Shown: positions 1 to 11,560, counted from the stretch's first letter. The stretch is DNA of 64,000 nucleotides from Gnetum montanum (GCA_015680685.1 MNCI01035621.1:870788-934787), one strand, 5' to 3'. Made by a program: numbers and translations. Notes: generated by a model from the sequence alone, not told the origin.

Positions 1-374
1 CTTACTTAAAGGAGGAAACTACCATCATGTTTTTGCATTAACCACCTACATTAAGTGACATTGATAGGACTAATATCCTCACAGGTATTAGTTTTGAGGA
101 CATAGAGTAGGCTAACATGTTTGAAGATCAACTTCTCAACCATCTAGAGGTTGGTCTTAAGAACTTCCCAGAAGAACATGTGGCCCAAAAACCATCTCAA
201 GTTTGCTTATTTTAGCTTTGTTTTTATTACATTTTATTTTTTCTTAAGTTATTTATATTGATTTGATGTGTTTTGATTACTAATATATTTTGTGCTATCA
301 TGTTATAGGCACTAGAAGATATTGGCAACCCTAGTGGCAAAGATGGAGATGATCTTCCACCAGATGTTTCTTAG
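1..374 (+). pseudogene. 3' end of the antisense gene of gypsy A
   Basis: Plus-strand reading frames here resemble the C-terminal exons of the antisense gene in B and D. The last exon encodes EDIGNPSGKDGDDLPPDVS followed by a TAG stop at 372-374. It aligns with the B ending GPSGIMDKDIGEDS (stop at 8,139) and the D ending GPSGVVEEHKGEEP (stop at 43,941). An upstream piece at about 118-215 (reading FEDQLLNHLEVGLKNFPEE) may be the preceding exon; it is followed by a T-rich, intron-like stretch ending near 308. The 5' part lies outside the window. Function unknown; the gene is discussed under the B and D copies. Confidence 0.5.
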
Positions 375-1073
375 TTCCATTAGTTACCTTTCAATTTTAG
401 TTGTTTTGGTTTCATTTTGATGATGATGTATGGATAGTGCTAGTCAAAATAGTTTATTGTTTGAAAATTTATTATTTGGACATTTTTGCAACATTATGTG
501 GCTATGGTTATGATGTTGTAGATGTCTTAATTATAATTATAATTTTAAGTTTTAGTTTTAATTCTTGTTATAATGTTCTAGCATCTTAAAGTTTCTCATG
601 TTATAGTTCTACCTTGTAATCTATGTTTTGAGGCTACATTGGCTAAACTTGGTTATAATGTGATAAAGGATTTAAAAACAGCTAGAAAATAAGGCTATAA
701 ATTAGGGCAAAATTGAGTTGTAAGGTTGTTTGCTAGTTTTAGACCATGGCAGGCTATGTAGCATTTGCTAATTTTAGGCCATAGTAGGCCATATGATATG
801 TAAAAGAAAACATATATTTTTTTTGTTGTTTTGTGTTTTAAAATTTTTATAGATTTTTTAGCTTTAAAGGTTTTTATGAGGTTTTTGTCTTTTGAGAAAA
901 GATAAAAGAAAAAAAAATCTTTAAAAGTTAAAGCATGTAAAACTAAAGTAAACTTTAAACTATAAGAAACTTTAAATTTAATGTAAGGAAAAACAAGATA
1001 ACAAGAATAAGTAAAGTAAAAACTAGATTATCAAGCTATAGGTATATCTAGTTATAGGGTTATAAGTGCATAG

Positions 1074-1078
1074 GGTAT
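1074..1078. repeat. Target-site duplication of gypsy B, left copy
   Basis: GGTAT directly precedes the B 5' LTR start (TGAAACACC). The identical GGTAT is found at 19,770-19,774 directly after the 3' LTR. Five bases is the duplication length made by Ty3/gypsy integrases. Confidence 0.85.
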
Positions 1079-3095
1079 TGAAACACCATCAATTTTGGGC
1101 TCTCGTGACTTGGCATTAGATTTGTTCAAGCATTGAGACCTAGGAAAAATTTTTGCAAGTGTGGTGTCATGCTGGGCTGCACAGACATCATGGAACCCTA
1201 GAAGTCGTAACATCTACAAAGCATTTTTTGAGCTTATCTGCTACACTCTTTAGCATAGCTATCATAGCACCCATGTTCAAGGAAAGTTTTCACAAAAGGG
1301 ACACTGAGGGTGGACTAAAAAATTCAGCAAATTTTCTATCTTTTACGCCATCAGGTTTTTTATGCTCTGTAGCTTGACAAGCTTGACACATGTCTTGGTT
1401 GCCAATCCACCCTGATGCCAGGCTAGGAGTTGTCAAAAGTGTTCAAGATGGACAAAATACTTCAGTAAATATTCTATGTTTAGACCTATTACACTTTTCT
1501 ACGCTACACAGCATAGACAACGTAGTAGGCCATGTGGGGCTAAAATTTTTTTGAGTGTTGGACCAGACATAGAACGTGCATTTGGCAAGTCTTCGACCTC
1601 CAAGACTGCCTATCCTACTTCGTCCTTAGAGCATGATGAATGTCCCATGACAAAGCATGATGAGTTAGGTTAAAATTTGTTCGAAATGAGATGTTACGCT
1701 GTGCTACACTATGCAGTGTAGCATAGTATAGTAGAGGTGCCAATGCCAAAAGTTGCCTAGAATAAAACTAGGAGATATCAGGCTCTCTCAACATGAAAGA
1801 TGTACTTGCTAGTTGCTGAAGTTACTTGCCTTGCTAAATCCCAAAGTGATGTCTACAGTTTTTTAACAAAAGTCATGGAAAATGAGTGCTACACTTTGCT
1901 ACATTCTATAGCGTAGACAACATAGTAGGCCAAAACTACAAAATTTTCTAAGTGTTCATGCCACATTTTGTTATGCTAGGCACCATAGACAACTTAGAGC
2001 TTGGAAAAATTTTCTAAATGCCTTCCAAAAGTGTTCAAAGCTCACCATCAACCTTCATTACTGCTCTAGCATCTCTCTGGTAGCCAAAGTTAGCAATTTG
2101 TTTTGTTTTTGCACTCCCTGTTGGTCCCCAAAATTGTCCCTATGCTTGACCCTACACGAAAGAGGAGGGAAGACGTAGTCCTAGAGCATATGCTCCAATT
2201 TGTATTTGTTCTAGGCATTCTACAAAAACAAGCTATTCTTTCAAGTCTTGGCACATGTAGTTTGGGCAATATGGTCATAGTTTGGCAAATTTTCAATCCT
2301 TGTTCTTATCCCACCGAGTATAGCACCATAGCATTGCACATCAGCGTAACACATCCATGTTCGTGCTATGTGGGGCCTAGGACACATGGCATCCAAACCA
2401 TGCCTCCCCACCAACCCTGGCTCTATAAACACCTCAATAATCAATAGTCTAAGGGTTGGATTTTTCAGTTGGCTTGGTAGAAGATTGGTAAGCAAAACGT
2501 TGATGAGCGGCAAATCTCAGTATTAGAGTCTTCTAAATCTTTGTTCCACTCCTACACCTGAACGTGATACCTACACATGCATAGTATAGCAATTCTTAGT
2601 CCAGAAAGCATCAACCCCTTCGTGTCTATTAACACCACATCTACAGCACTCTAGAGAGTGTGACCATATTGTCTTGCTGCTCAGCTATTTCTATCCATGC
2701 TGCACGCCAATTATATACATCATTCAATCAAAATTCATGTCCCCCAACCTTGGGGTGGTGCATTTCTTTACTTGCACTCTCATTTCATTTTTTTTCTATA
2801 GTATTTAAAATGTTAGCATATCTATTTCTTTCTATTGTCATATGCATGTACATTCATATTCTCTCACTATTATGCATATTGCATTCCTACTTATTCCAAC
2901 TCCTATGTGTGATGCTCTAAAATCGTTATTTGCAAACTGTTATTGGACACCATGTAAGTCCGTGACTGATTGACTAGACCATTCAGGGCACCCTATTTCC
3001 ATCCTTTCTAGCATGGCCCTCTAGTGGATCCAGGGTTAGGCTTTGTGCTTGATAACCTCTTGGTGTTCTAGCCACTTACGTTTTTAGACACTACA
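1079..3095 (+). repeat. Gypsy B 5' LTR (about 2.0 kb)
   Basis: It starts TGAAACACCATCAATTTTGG and ends ACTACA just before GTTTT and the primer site. It is repeated at 17,792-19,769 with many scattered substitutions. A TATAAA box at 2,424-2,429 (CTCTATAAACACC) is the likely promoter. Scattered degenerate words such as GTAGCATAG, CTACGCTAC and AAAATTTTCTAAGTGTTC recur through the LTR and in the LTRs of D, E and F. Short open frames inside it (for example 1,153-1,377 and 2,103-2,447) are not genes. Confidence 0.9.
2424..2429 (+). promoter_or_regulatory. TATA box of gypsy B 5' LTR
   Basis: TATAAA in the context GGCTCTATAAACACC. The corresponding position is TAAATA in the B 3' LTR (near 19,127, decayed) and TATAAATA in the D LTR (39,310). 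It lies about 670 bases before the LTR end, so the R-U5 part would be long. Confidence 0.55.
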
Positions 3096-3100
3096 GTTTT

Positions 3101-3119
3101 TGGTGCTAGAAGGAGGGCC
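3101..3119 (+). other. Primer-binding site of gypsy B
   Basis: TGGTGCTAGAAGGAGGGCC lies five bases (GTTTT) after the LTR end. It matches the same site in F (59,196, TGGCGCTAGAAGGAGGGCC) and in D (40,004), and the reverse complements in E (55,362-55,380) and A (24,055-24,073). It starts with TGG, as needed to pair with a tRNA 3' CCA. I cannot name the tRNA from memory. Confidence 0.75.
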
Positions 3120-3544
3120 TAAACCTTCGTGTCCTTTCTATGCATCATGGGTAGTCTCACATGCCTTCTGTACCTCCTTGCTAGCATAAATGTAACACCC
3201 TTGTGGACCTACTATGATAGTAGTTGGATCACAGGCCAACGCAGAGGTTGTTTACATCTTGGTTAGTACAATTGGATTCCAGTTGACTATTCCCATAGAA
3301 CCCCATAGGATAAAAGGCCCAAATGGTGTATTGCATTAAACTCTTTTTGTTCCATGTAGTGTGACATGTATAGTGTAGCAAGTATAGCATAACTCTGTCA
3401 GTGTGATAGTCCCACCTAGCATAGTGAGCGTAGCAACGTAAATGACTATTTTTCCAACATTTTCCGACTTTACCATTTTTGGCTTACTTTCTGTGTAGCT
3501 TACCTATTGCTCTACTTCTTACGTCCTTTTTGATACAATAAAAA
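3120..3544 (+). other. Gypsy B leader (untranslated)
   Basis: Non-coding stretch between the primer site and the gag start. It holds GTAGCATAG-type words around 3,355-3,440 and a short run of TTTTCC-AACATTTTCCGACTTTACCATTTTTGG. The latter corresponds to the AAATGGCTAAGT-type repeats in the leaders of D and E. Confidence 0.5.
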
Positions 3545-6500
3545 ATGAACCCACCTAGCACCTTAGTCACCACCTTGAGTTTGGGGATAGCCCATCCCTT
3601 GCAACATGTGACAGATCCTAAACAACCACCTAGCCTAGTGTGGATACCACAATAATCTCTTTGACTGCAACATCAATCTCCCAAGCGCACGACTCATGAT
3701 GAAGAGCAATATAACTTATTATGTGCAAGAATCCAAGTAGTCCTACCACTAGACTATCAAGAATTTGAAGAAAAGCGTAACTTTGAAATTATTCATTGGA
3801 ATGGGAGGGAGTTCCTTCCTACTCCTGAGGCCATTATACCACTCACTAAAACGTTTCAATGGATATTAAATCAACATATTTGGTTGAGTGGGTCAAAAGA
3901 TCAAGACATGGTGTCTCACTATGAGTAACCCCTTGAAAATGGGCAAGAGAAATTTGAGTCCCATTCTAAAACTGGTGGCCCACTTTACACCACAACTTCA
4001 CAAATGGCTTATGTGTTATATCCACACTAGTTACAGTCCTTTGCCTCTTTGGTGACAACAACGATGCTTTTATAGCCCAAACCTTCCTTGGTGGTGGGTA
4101 GCCACAAAATGTTATCAACATAGCAACATGTAGGATCTTCAGCTTTATTCCCCTTTATCATTCCTTTACAATCCATTCAAGTTGCGCAGCCAACATTTTT
4201 AATGCCTATGCTACCATATGTACATACCATGCCTACACTGCAACTGCATATAAGCCCTATTTCGATGGCCTTTTCTATGCTAATTCCACCATCAGTAATA
4301 GCCCCAACCTCAACTACATGATGGCTAGTGATGTCCTTTCCTACCATCCAAATGCCTTAGGTGCTACAGTATGTGCAACCTCAAACATATTAAGCCTCAC
4401 ATATGGTGCAACCAACCATGAGGCTATGGACTGCTCCGACAATGGGGTAGGCAATAATTCCCACAGCACCACTAATGGTTGTTGCTCCAGCAACACCACC
4501 CATAGGATTGTGGGCTACACAAACAACACCACCAATGGGAGTGGCTTCGATAGCACCCCCAATGGGAGCAACGACTGCACCAAAAGCACCACCAATGATT
4601 CTTACACCAATAGTACCACCATCAATCCAACTCATGCAAACTTCTATAGCATCCCTAGGTCTAGACCAAGCCTTTCATCTCATTTAGACCCTCACTGATG
4701 AAGTTAAGTAGCTTAAAGCCACCAGCTCCTAAATAGTCCAAGTAATGGATTTTTATCATGATGACCCAATTAGCCTAGTTGTTCCTTTGCTTACAATGCC
4801 TCTTGGGGTACAACACCACTAGTTCAAAAAATATAATGGAGAGGGTGATCCAAATGCCTATCTATTTAATTTTAGATGCAAGTCCTTATTACTACAATTA
4901 TGGCATGCAATCATTTGTGTTTTTGCCATGTCCTTGACTAGCAAAGCTTTGGACTGGTATCACATGCTTCCTTGTGCATATATTTCAATGTTAGAAGAAT
5001 TGTTAAGTTATTTTGTCACTCACTTCAAGTATAACTTGAAGCTAGAGGTCACATTCGATTAGTTTATGAATGTCAAATATGAACTGTTAGAATTTTTCTA
5101 GAAATTCATACTGCACTGGAGCGCTACCTTAAATGAAATTCATAAACCAATTGTGGAAGCCCATTTACTTGCTATTTTCAAGGGCATTGTGAATAACTTT
5201 ATTAAGTCTAGGCTATATTATTTAGTGCCACACTCTCTTAGCTAGCCTTTTGCACAAACAAAAAGTATGCAAGATTAACAGAAGCTAGTAAAGACACAAC
5301 CTATGTAGCTTACAAAAATTCACATGTGACGAAAGAAAAGTAAAAGGTCAAGGCCACGACAACCACTGTGGCTACTGTAGCTAATGAAACTAAGCCAAAT
5401 AAAAACAAGTAGGTAACCAAACTTCTTAGGGCCTCTACCACTACCACTAAAATGCCAAGATCTAACACTGTGGGAGCTAACCAACCTCCAACGTCAACGG
5501 CCATGACACAAACCTTGCCAAGGCCAAATTTTGAGCTTAAGGATCATTCTAAATACACCTCATTGCCAACTAAGCTATTGAAGCTATCTGATCAACTGTT
5601 GAATGTTGGGCATATTCAATTTAAGAAAATGTCAGAGGAGGCCCATAAGCATTATGAGAGGTATTGTGAAATCCTTCAAGACCCCTCTATAGCCATGCCT
5701 AATGAGTCTCTTATGCCTAAAAAGTTTAAGCTCAAATGATTCTATAACTATCACCAGTTATGCAGTCATGACACCGACTATTGCCTAGCATTGAAAGATG
5801 ATATCCAATGTATGATTGATCAAAGTAAACTTATTCTTGATGAAACTAGTCCTATCTGGCCAGAAAACCATTCAATGAATGTCTAAAAAGACACATTGAA
5901 CAATAATTATATAAGCTACACTATTAGTGTTGATGATAGTATAGAATCTACACATAAGCCATTTGTGGTCCATGCACCATCCTAGGGTACTGTGACTTTA
6001 GCGACACCTAGGCCACAATCTCCTTTTGTCCTTAAGATACTACTGTAGGGGCCTATCACACCTTTCATAATTAAGGCCTCTCAATGCATTGTTGCAACAA
6101 TGCATATGCCTTTTGTTGTAAGGGTACCACAGAATACAAACTTACTCCCTACCTAGGATCCAGTGGTTGTAACTACGTCACAAGCTTGTCACCTAAGAAA
6201 ATGTGATGAGTGCCTAGTGGATAAGATGACTAGAGAATGCACTACGCTAGATGCTCCTAAGTCCATCCCTTTATTGGTCATTCTCATGGCCTCAAAATTT
6301 AAAGATAAAATAGAAATGCATTCACAACGAGCAACTACTAAGTTTTAAAATCTTGTCGCTCAACTAAAAGTGAAGGCCCCTTCTCTTTAAGGAATTCGTC
6401 TCTTAGGGTACATGGAGGAAGTAAAAACTACAAAACTATCAAGCATTGGGCAAGACTTTCTAGACAGCCTTACACAAGTTAAACAAGCTTTAAAATATAA

Positions 6501-6700
6501 AAATACAACATTAATCTTGTACAATTTAATAATGACCTCTGTAGTGCACTGTGAAGCCTTGATCTACATGTTATCATCTATACCTATTAAAGAAGACATG
6601 CCCCCTGAGGAAACAACCATTCATGCTATTATGCTTCCATCTATATGTAAAGAAACATAGGAAACCCACTTGAATTTTCATGATGAAGCTATTAAAGATA
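3545..6700 (+). pseudogene. gag: Gypsy B gag (capsid/nucleocapsid), broken
   Basis: Gag is the structural polyprotein that packages the element RNA. The likely start is ATG 3,545, since an equivalent ATG opens gag in D (40,474). Many in-frame stops and frame shifts interrupt it. N-terminal block (about 3,700-3,840): DYQEFEEKRNFEIIHWNGRE, a motif shared with D, E and A. A Pro/Thr/Ala-rich linker follows (about 4,380-4,650). The capsid-like core (about 4,745-5,270) has DFYHDDPIS, KYNGEGDPNAY, ALDWY and FKYNLK. A knuckle-like block (about 5,740-5,790) has YHQLCSHDTDYC followed by LKDDIQCMID; the usual first Cys is missing. Gag and protease appear to be one reading unit. Confidence 0.75.
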
Positions 6701-7140
6701 ATTCCAAAAAGAGTTAAGTAATCACTACCCCTATGTTCATAACGATTTAGGTAGGTCAATACAAGATTCATAGGGTTCACATTGATAACGAAGCCACAAC
6801 CAATGTGATTCCATTCCCTATTGTTGACAAGCTAGACCTAGTAGATCAAATCAAGCCCATAACAACTTATTGTCTAAAGTATTTCAATGGGAGATGCATT
6901 ATGGTCAAGGGGACCATCAATAAAAACTTTGTAGTAGGGGATTAGTTCCCCCTAGTGAAAAATTCATTATGGTGGAAGAGATGCCAAGGTTCAATTTGAT
7001 CTTGAGAAGATCTTGGTTAGCCTAGCTAAGGGCTATCTCTTCGCCAATACACCAAGAGATCCATTTGCCCTATGCAAGTAGAGAAGTGGTGATCTTCAAT
7101 GATTATGTAGCCCCTTAGGCTATAAACAACATATAAATGG
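6701..7140 (+). pseudogene. Gypsy B aspartic protease, broken
   Basis: A retropepsin-type protease would cleave the polyprotein. The active-site region reads VHIDNEATTNVIPFPIVDKL (near 6,780-6,830); D and F have DDG at the same place, so the DNE here is probably decayed. The C-terminal block (near 6,990-7,020) reads LILRRSWL, corresponding to LILGRSWL in D. A stop and a frameshift near 6,944-6,960 break it. A conserved tail (VVIFNDYVAP, near 7,090) follows. Confidence 0.65.
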
Positions 7141-7470
7141 AACAAGGGTCAAAGATTGAAATCTCTGAAGGCATGTCACCTGTCCATGTTGAAACCCAAT
7201 GTTGCCCCACCAATAAGCTTGAAAAAGCTGATAACCTGCACAAACAAACTATATGGACATAGTTTCCTTTCTCAATAGCTGATGATAACTTAGAGGAATA
7301 TCACTTTAAATCCTCTAGGCCATATGCCTTGCCTAACCCACATTAGGTTAGGAAACAGTTACACGATTAGGGCATGGCCCTACTTTACTTCTCTGATTCT
7401 TTTGTTCTTAATACTATTGTTTGTATAAGCTTCAATTTTGCATTGTGTTTACCTTTTGTGTTAGTTATAT
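7141..7470 (+). other. Gypsy B post-protease linker
   Basis: It continues the gag-protease frame in a decayed form. It ends with CATTAGGTTAGGAAACA (about 7,341-7,358) and TAGGGCATGGCCCTA, both conserved in D at about 43,379-43,415. No further domain is seen. A GTTAGG word here could be a splice donor, but this is speculative. Confidence 0.4.
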
Positions 7471-7965
7471 TAGCAATGGCCTGAAATGGCCTTAAACTAG
7501 CTATGGATTGAAATGGCTTTAAACTGGCTATGGCCCAAAATTGCCTTAAACTAGCCATTGCCCAAAATGGCCTTAAACTAGCTATGGCCCAGAATGACCT
7601 TAAACTATCTCATAGCCTACCAAGGCCTAAAACTAGAAACCCACTCTTTTTGTTAACTAGCCATGGCCTAAAATGGCCGTAAACTAGCCATGGACTGAAA
7701 TGGCCTTAAACTAGCTATGGCCGGGAATGGCCTTAAACTACCTCATGGCCTGCCAAGGCCTAAACCTGGCAGCCCACTCTTTATGTTAACTAGCCATGGC
7801 CCAAAATGGCCTTAAACTAGACATGGTCCAAAATGGCCTTAAACTAGCCACAACTCGAAATGGCCTTAAACTAGATATAGCCTGAAAAGGCCTTAAACTA
7901 GCTATGACTTGAAATGGCCTTAAACTAACTATGGCCCAAAATGGCCTTAAACTATAACATGGGTG
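7471..7965 (+). repeat. Tandem array of about 27-bp GGCCTTAAACTAGC repeats
   Basis: About fifteen degenerate copies of a unit like CTATGGCCCAAAATGGCCTTAAA. A higher-order repeat is visible: the segment CTCATRGCCTRCCAAGGCCT followed by CCCACTCTTT begins at 7,609 and again at 7,742, 133 bp apart. The minus-strand open frame across the array (SLRPFWA repeats) is a by-product of the 27-bp (9-codon) period. The same repeat lies after protease in D and, reversed, in A. Confidence 0.85.
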
Positions 7966-8140
7966 CCACAAGGGGCCTAAATACATCAACAAAATCATTA
8001 GGAGATGGAAATAAAACAAGCACTTTACTCTTCATTAAATTGCAAATACATGGTCCAAAATCATGTCCACACTTAGAGTTGTAACATCTGCTGACAACGG
8101 AAATTACATTTTAAAATCATAGAACATCAATGAAGAGGCT

Positions 8141-8309
8141 ATGAATCTTCTCCTATGTCCTTATCCATTATTCCACTAGGTCCTACATCCTTTATGGGAT
8201 CCTACATTCTACTAAGGGCCCCGAGTCTTCTACTAAGGATCCTTGATGAATCTTCTCCTATGTCCTTATCCATTATTCCACTAGATGAAGACTCGGGGCC
8301 CTTAGTAGA
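8141..8309. repeat. 39-bp direct repeat and perfect 23-bp inverted repeat in the last antisense exon
   Basis: The 39 bases at 8,141-8,179 are repeated exactly at 8,246-8,284. The 23 bases at 8,208-8,230 (containing AAGGGCCCCGAGTCTTC) are the exact reverse complement of 8,287-8,309. One copy of the direct repeat lies in the loop. It looks like a local duplication plus inversion. Confidence 0.85.
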
Positions 8310-10271
8310 AGTAGTACCTATTGTGCAGTAAAGCATGTTAGCATTGTGAAGAGGAGAGGAAAAATGATAGGATAACATAAATGATAGCACAAAGCTCCTA
8401 CCTAGCAAACCCGTAAGGGTGAGAGTAGGGGGGTCGCCCATTAGCACACTGTCAAACAAATCAGCAGACTCACCATCCTCAAAATGCAGCCCCTCTTCTT
8501 CAAGCTATCTTAAAAGTGTAGTGGCTTCCTCTACTATCATATGTCGCTTAGGTTGTGGGACATTGTTTACAAAAGGATCCTCTATAGCCAAGGCCACCTC
8601 CTCCTTAGCAATAGGGGCCTCCTCTTCTATAGTAGGGGTCTCTTCTTCAAGAGCTGAAGCCTCTTCTTCATCTGTCAAGCACAAGCTAAGATTAGGGTAC
8701 TATTCCAATAGAGATATGCAATCACAAAAGGGAAAAATAAGGTAGCAAATAAGTTAGCTAAGGGATACTCATGAACGAGCTCAGACCACACATTGTGAAC
8801 TTTGATCTGTAGCATTTTCCCCTTCCTTCTCTTGCATGCAAGGGCTTCTCTATAGGATGAGGCTTCTTAATTTGCAACTTTGAATTTATTATTTCTACAA
8901 TGAGGCATGCTCCTCTCACTACATTGCCCATGTTGGTGGGGCAGCCTCTCCAAATCTATCGCATGCATGAAAAGATGGTCCCCCCGATCCTTGGTCATCA
9001 TTGAAAAAGACTCCTCGATAGCTTCTGAAGGGTCTTAGGATCAAGTGGTGCAAATTATTTGGTGGGTTCATGGTTTGGATATCTGGGTATGATCCTGTAT
9101 CACCTAGATCCCATTCTCCTAGACCACCAAAAATTTAGCAAACCATCGTAAACAAGCAATGAAAAAGGTAAAGTGCACATAGAAATGGGTATCAAGTTTT
9201 CCACATAGCCTAGTCATTTTAGTCTATAGGTGTTCTGAAAGATACTTAGCCTAATTATATTATATCTCCTCTTCCATTATGTCTCTCATAATCCAAGCTT
9301 GCTCTACCCTAAGAATTTTCCCTTGGGAGTGCAAATTGGGAAAGGCACGAGCCCAAAAGATAGGGTAAATATTTTGGGCTACCTCCAATCTAACCTTTTT
9401 CATATAAATACCTTTGCAATCCTTGTTGGTCCCTAACCATTATTCTATGCCTTCTTGATGGTTTACATCCTTACTAGTTCCTTCCCCCATGGGTAAACCA
9501 TTAGAAGGAACATTGAAAAGATCTAAAAAAAGACTATTGGTAATCTCAAACACCACTTGCATGCTATGAACTTGTGTGTGAAAGTGGTTAGCACTTTTTG
9601 TGAAAGAATCAACAAGGGTAATCATTTATGTAGCTGGGATCCCTAGGTTTACAGCCAAAAAGAGATCCATGAGCCAAGCCTCTTAAACCTTCTCAACAAT
9701 CATTGCTAGAGCCCCACTACACAGCCAATGCTATGATTTATCAATCTCACCATACTTAAAGAGGATGTTAGCCTCATTACATCTTGAGGTAATTACTATA
9801 ACCTACTTTGATTTAGCTGCCATTGCAGAAATTGAGAATAAAATTAGCCAAAATGGGGTAATTAATTAAATTGATCCAGATTACATGAAAAGAAGCACAT
9901 AATATAGCTCACCTGGTGTGAATGGTGTGGGGAATGGCAATATTTGCACTAGGACTTCTTCTACAATGGGTACTCGACGGGATGCCCATTTGCCATATAA
10001 CCACCCAAGATTCTCATATTTCATGTAGAACTTAGAGAACTTGGTTGGATAAGTTCTAAAATTAGCCCCAAGTTGCTCTATAACACCGGCATGTACATTG
10101 TCAATGGAGGAGAACTCTTGAAGGGCCATTTGAGCTAGGGCTAATGTCCCCTCTCTATCATGAAGACCATCCTTTTTGATCACAAATATGGCAACACATA
10201 AAACACGATAAGCATTTCAAATCATAGAAGAAAAACCGAAAAAAATCCTTGATCATATTAATAGGACTCAC

Positions 10272-10711
10272 CTACTAGCACAGTAGATGATTCCAAGTGG
10301 GTTTTGACAAAATGTGCCCATATGGCAAGCAATGAACAAAGTGTTATATTTATGATAACACTTGAACTTTGGCATCACCAAAATCCAAGACAAAAGTCTT
10401 AAGCCTTTTGGACATTAACTTGAGCCCCCTGCCTCTTCCCCTTTAGTAGACCTGTTTGTCATGAACTTGAGAATGCCTCAGTTTGCTCCAAGGAACAATG
10501 TCTCACTCAGGATGCCTATTACTTCACCAGCAAAGTGCAACCATACCATTACATTGAAGTGATGAAGCAAGAATTCTAAGAATTCTTGTGAACCCTCTTA
10601 GAGCCAGACTACTTGGTTTCCAACTCACGCATGTGGTGGGGGGACATTAGGCATAGGGGAACTTATACAATATAGAACCCCTACTAATTCAACCATGATT
10701 AGGATCGGCTT
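10272..10711 (-). pseudogene. FCP1/NIF-like HAD segment in the gypsy B antisense gene
   Basis: FCP1/NIF (Tim50-like) domains are HAD-fold phosphatases. This exon reads in one frame with several stops: KPILIMVELVGVLYC at the start, then GSQEFLEFLLHHFNVMVW, then KYNTLF and QNPLGIIY. Order and spacing resemble FCP1 landmarks: the hydrophobic strand with the nucleophile, an EFL-FxVxVWS strand, and an NTLLxDDxPYKxxxNP region. The catalytic positions are not kept: the nucleophile position reads VEL rather than DLN or DLD, and the DD-PYK stretch is replaced. D shows the same replacements. The assignment is by eye and could be wrong. Confidence 0.4.
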
Positions 10712-10799
10712 TAACATAACCCTACATTTCACAACAAAAACATTAGTTTACAATAAGGATAATTCTTGAAAGAAAATTTTTTAAAAAATTTCTCTAAGT

Positions 10800-11290
10800 G
10801 TCGACTACACTTCCATGCAGTGTAGAAATATTTTGAAAAGCATAGCAATCTTGTATGGAACATGACAACTGTAGGACCATTAATCAAACCACAATTTTTC
10901 TAAGTATTTAGCCTATCCTTATGACTTTTTATATAGCATAGCAAATATAGTGTTTCATGTAGCATAGCAATGGAGCCCTATGTGTAGCATAGCAGCTATG
11001 TCCCTCACAACATAGTAGTTACACCCTGCATAGTGTAGCAGCTACATTCCATGTAGCATAGCAAGTGTCATGCTCATAGAAAGCATAGTGACATAAGCGA
11101 GTAAACATTTTTTTTTCCTACCAGTTATGCTATCAGGAACAACATGGCCTGAAGGCAAACACGGAATGCTTGCAAATTCCTTGCCTTGTTCCACCATGTG
11201 GAATGCAAAAAATCCATCACTTAAATGCAAAAGAAAAGAGAGTCTTTTCCACACGTGTTATTCTTTACAAGATACTTTAAACCCTCATTT
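10800..11290. repeat. GTAGCATAGCA-rich stretch in the antisense-gene 5' region
   Basis: Degenerate copies of GTAGCATAGCAGCTATGT recur between about 10,925 and 11,095. They resemble words in the LTRs of the same family. In minus sense the stretch lies between the first exon and the HAD-like exon, so it is probably intronic. Confidence 0.5.
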
Positions 11291-11560
11291 CTCCTGGTCA
11301 CAGTAATGGTGGCTGTAGCCATGGTGTAATGGGCCTAGCCATAGCTACAATAGTAGTGGCAATGGCCATAGTGTAGCGGCCATGGTAGTGACCGTGGTCA
11401 TGGCAGAAGCAACCACAATGTAACGGCCATGGGAACAACCGCAGCCATGATGATAGCAACCACAGTGTAGTGGCCATGGCAACGACTGTGGCCATGGCGA
11501 CAAAAACCATGGCGTAGTAGCCACAGCAGCCACAACCAGGGTGTAGTGGTCGTAGCGTAG
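11291..11560. repeat. Low-complexity GGCCATGG/GCAGCCATGG array
   Basis: A GC-richer patch of degenerate units such as GTAGTGGCCATGGCAACG. Frames in three registers stay open across it on the minus strand, which is typical of repeats rather than coding sequence. It lies in the 5' part of the antisense gene; D carries a different repeat (47,995-48,415) at the comparable place. Confidence 0.65.

Larger units (their letters stand above)
1..1078 (-). mobile_element. Gypsy A, downstream segment (continuation beyond the gypsy B insertion)
   Basis: This stretch is the continuation of the minus-strand gypsy A element whose 5' part lies at 19,770-25,364; gypsy B separates the two. In minus sense it should follow the A protease. 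Three things support this. GGTAT flanks B on both sides. An antisense-gene tail lies on the plus strand at 1-374, which is the expected orientation for a minus-strand element. Reverse-complement copies of the GGCCTAAAACTAGC repeat sit near 740-795, the place where B and D carry the same repeat after protease. 375-735 and 800-1,073 are AT-rich and hold nothing else that I recognise. The remaining A sequence (pol and 3' LTR) should lie left of the window. Confidence 0.7.

Noticed and set aside
4318-4698. Ser/Thr/Asn-rich plus frame and a Gly/Ala/Val-rich minus frame in gag
   Set aside because: Both are shadows of the Pro/Thr/Ala-rich gag linker in another frame.
7471-7965. CRISPR-like array
   Set aside because: Units are contiguous and degenerate without unique spacers, and the setting is a plant retrotransposon.
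7786-8019. Minus-strand frame encoding repeated SLRPFWA
   Set aside because: It arises from the 27-bp period of the TTAAACTAG array; no start context or homologue, and the array is non-coding in D.
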